Part shown: positions 17,881 to 17,977 of the stretch, piece by piece | How the letters are laid out: every line of letters begins with the position of its first letter | Position numbering within the stretch: position 1 is the stretch's first letter | Source of the DNA: Lunasporangiospora selenospora | Taxonomy: Eukaryota; Mortierellomycota; Mortierellomycetes; Mortierellales; Mortierellaceae | NCBI GenBank assembly: GCA_015680635.1 | Contig: JAABOA010000255.1 | Coordinates: 1 to 17,977 of the forward strand | Direction of reading: 5' to 3' | DNA length: 17,977 nucleotides | Notes under the pieces: generated by a model | Seen by the model: the letters and a program-made list of their open reading frames with translations, nothing else | What the model was told of the DNA's origin: nothing | Databases searched by the model: none | Program-made: the position numbers and the translations under genes

Positions 17881-17977
17881 GTAATTCTGCGCTGAATGAC
17901 TTTTACCTTCACCTCCACCCCTTTGTCATGCATTGTCTTCAAACGTGCTAATTATTCTCTGCCTATATTTGTGTTAA
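17881..17977 (+). other. Start of CNOT1 intron 9, cut by the window edge
   Basis: The stretch begins GTAATTCTGC directly after ...ITAG-phase exon end and contains a GCTAATTATT branch-like motif at about 17947. No coding sequence of the next exon is recognisable, so the acceptor probably lies just past the right edge. Confidence 0.7.

Overview
The window comes from a filamentous fungus. Spliceosomal introns of about 95-160 bp have GT...AG borders and CTAAT/CTAAC-like branch motifs. There are secreted low-complexity proteins, dinucleotide microsatellites, Fanzor-type RNA-guided nuclease genes and a NOT1/CNOT1 gene. The Fanzor style and intron sizes remind me of early-diverging fungi, perhaps Mucoromycota/Mortierellaceae, but I hold that lineage call only moderately. 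All convincing genes are on the + strand.

Layout: (1) 35-970, the end of a hypothetical coiled-coil/acidic protein whose frame is open to the left edge. (2) 1450-2265, an intronless gene for a small secreted protein with a Lys/His-rich half, a long Asp/Glu run and dibasic Kex2-like sites. (3) 3491-6175, an intronless 894-residue secreted protein of extreme composition: Lys-rich, His-rich with two families of tandem repeats, a short Cys segment, several Asp runs and Pro-Glu-Ser-Lys repeats. Genes 2 and 3 share a general plan: signal peptide ending VQA-QE, a basic/His block, then acidic blocks, with a CT microsatellite upstream. (4) 6612-9900, two decayed Fanzor (eukaryotic TnpB homologue) genes joined head to tail. 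The first has lost both ends. The second has lost its start codon but keeps two recognisable introns, the RuvC motifs and the zinc ribbon; it is broken by two one-base shifts in A runs and one in-frame TAG. (5) 9901-10565, the promoter/leader of the last gene, with a 14-bp direct repeat, CRE-like motifs and a tiny upstream ORF that overlaps the main start. (6) 10566-17880, nine exons of NOT1/CNOT1, the scaffold of the CCR4-NOT deadenylase complex. Its last exon or exons lie beyond the right edge.

The genes do not form a pathway. CNOT1 is a conserved nuclear/cytoplasmic housekeeping gene, the two secreted proteins look lineage-specific, and the Fanzor block is mobile DNA that landed between a secreted-protein gene and the CNOT1 promoter. 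The strongest leads for new biology are the chimeric Fanzor pair and the segregated His-rich/Asp-rich secreted proteins. Nothing here shows an intact, active new system.
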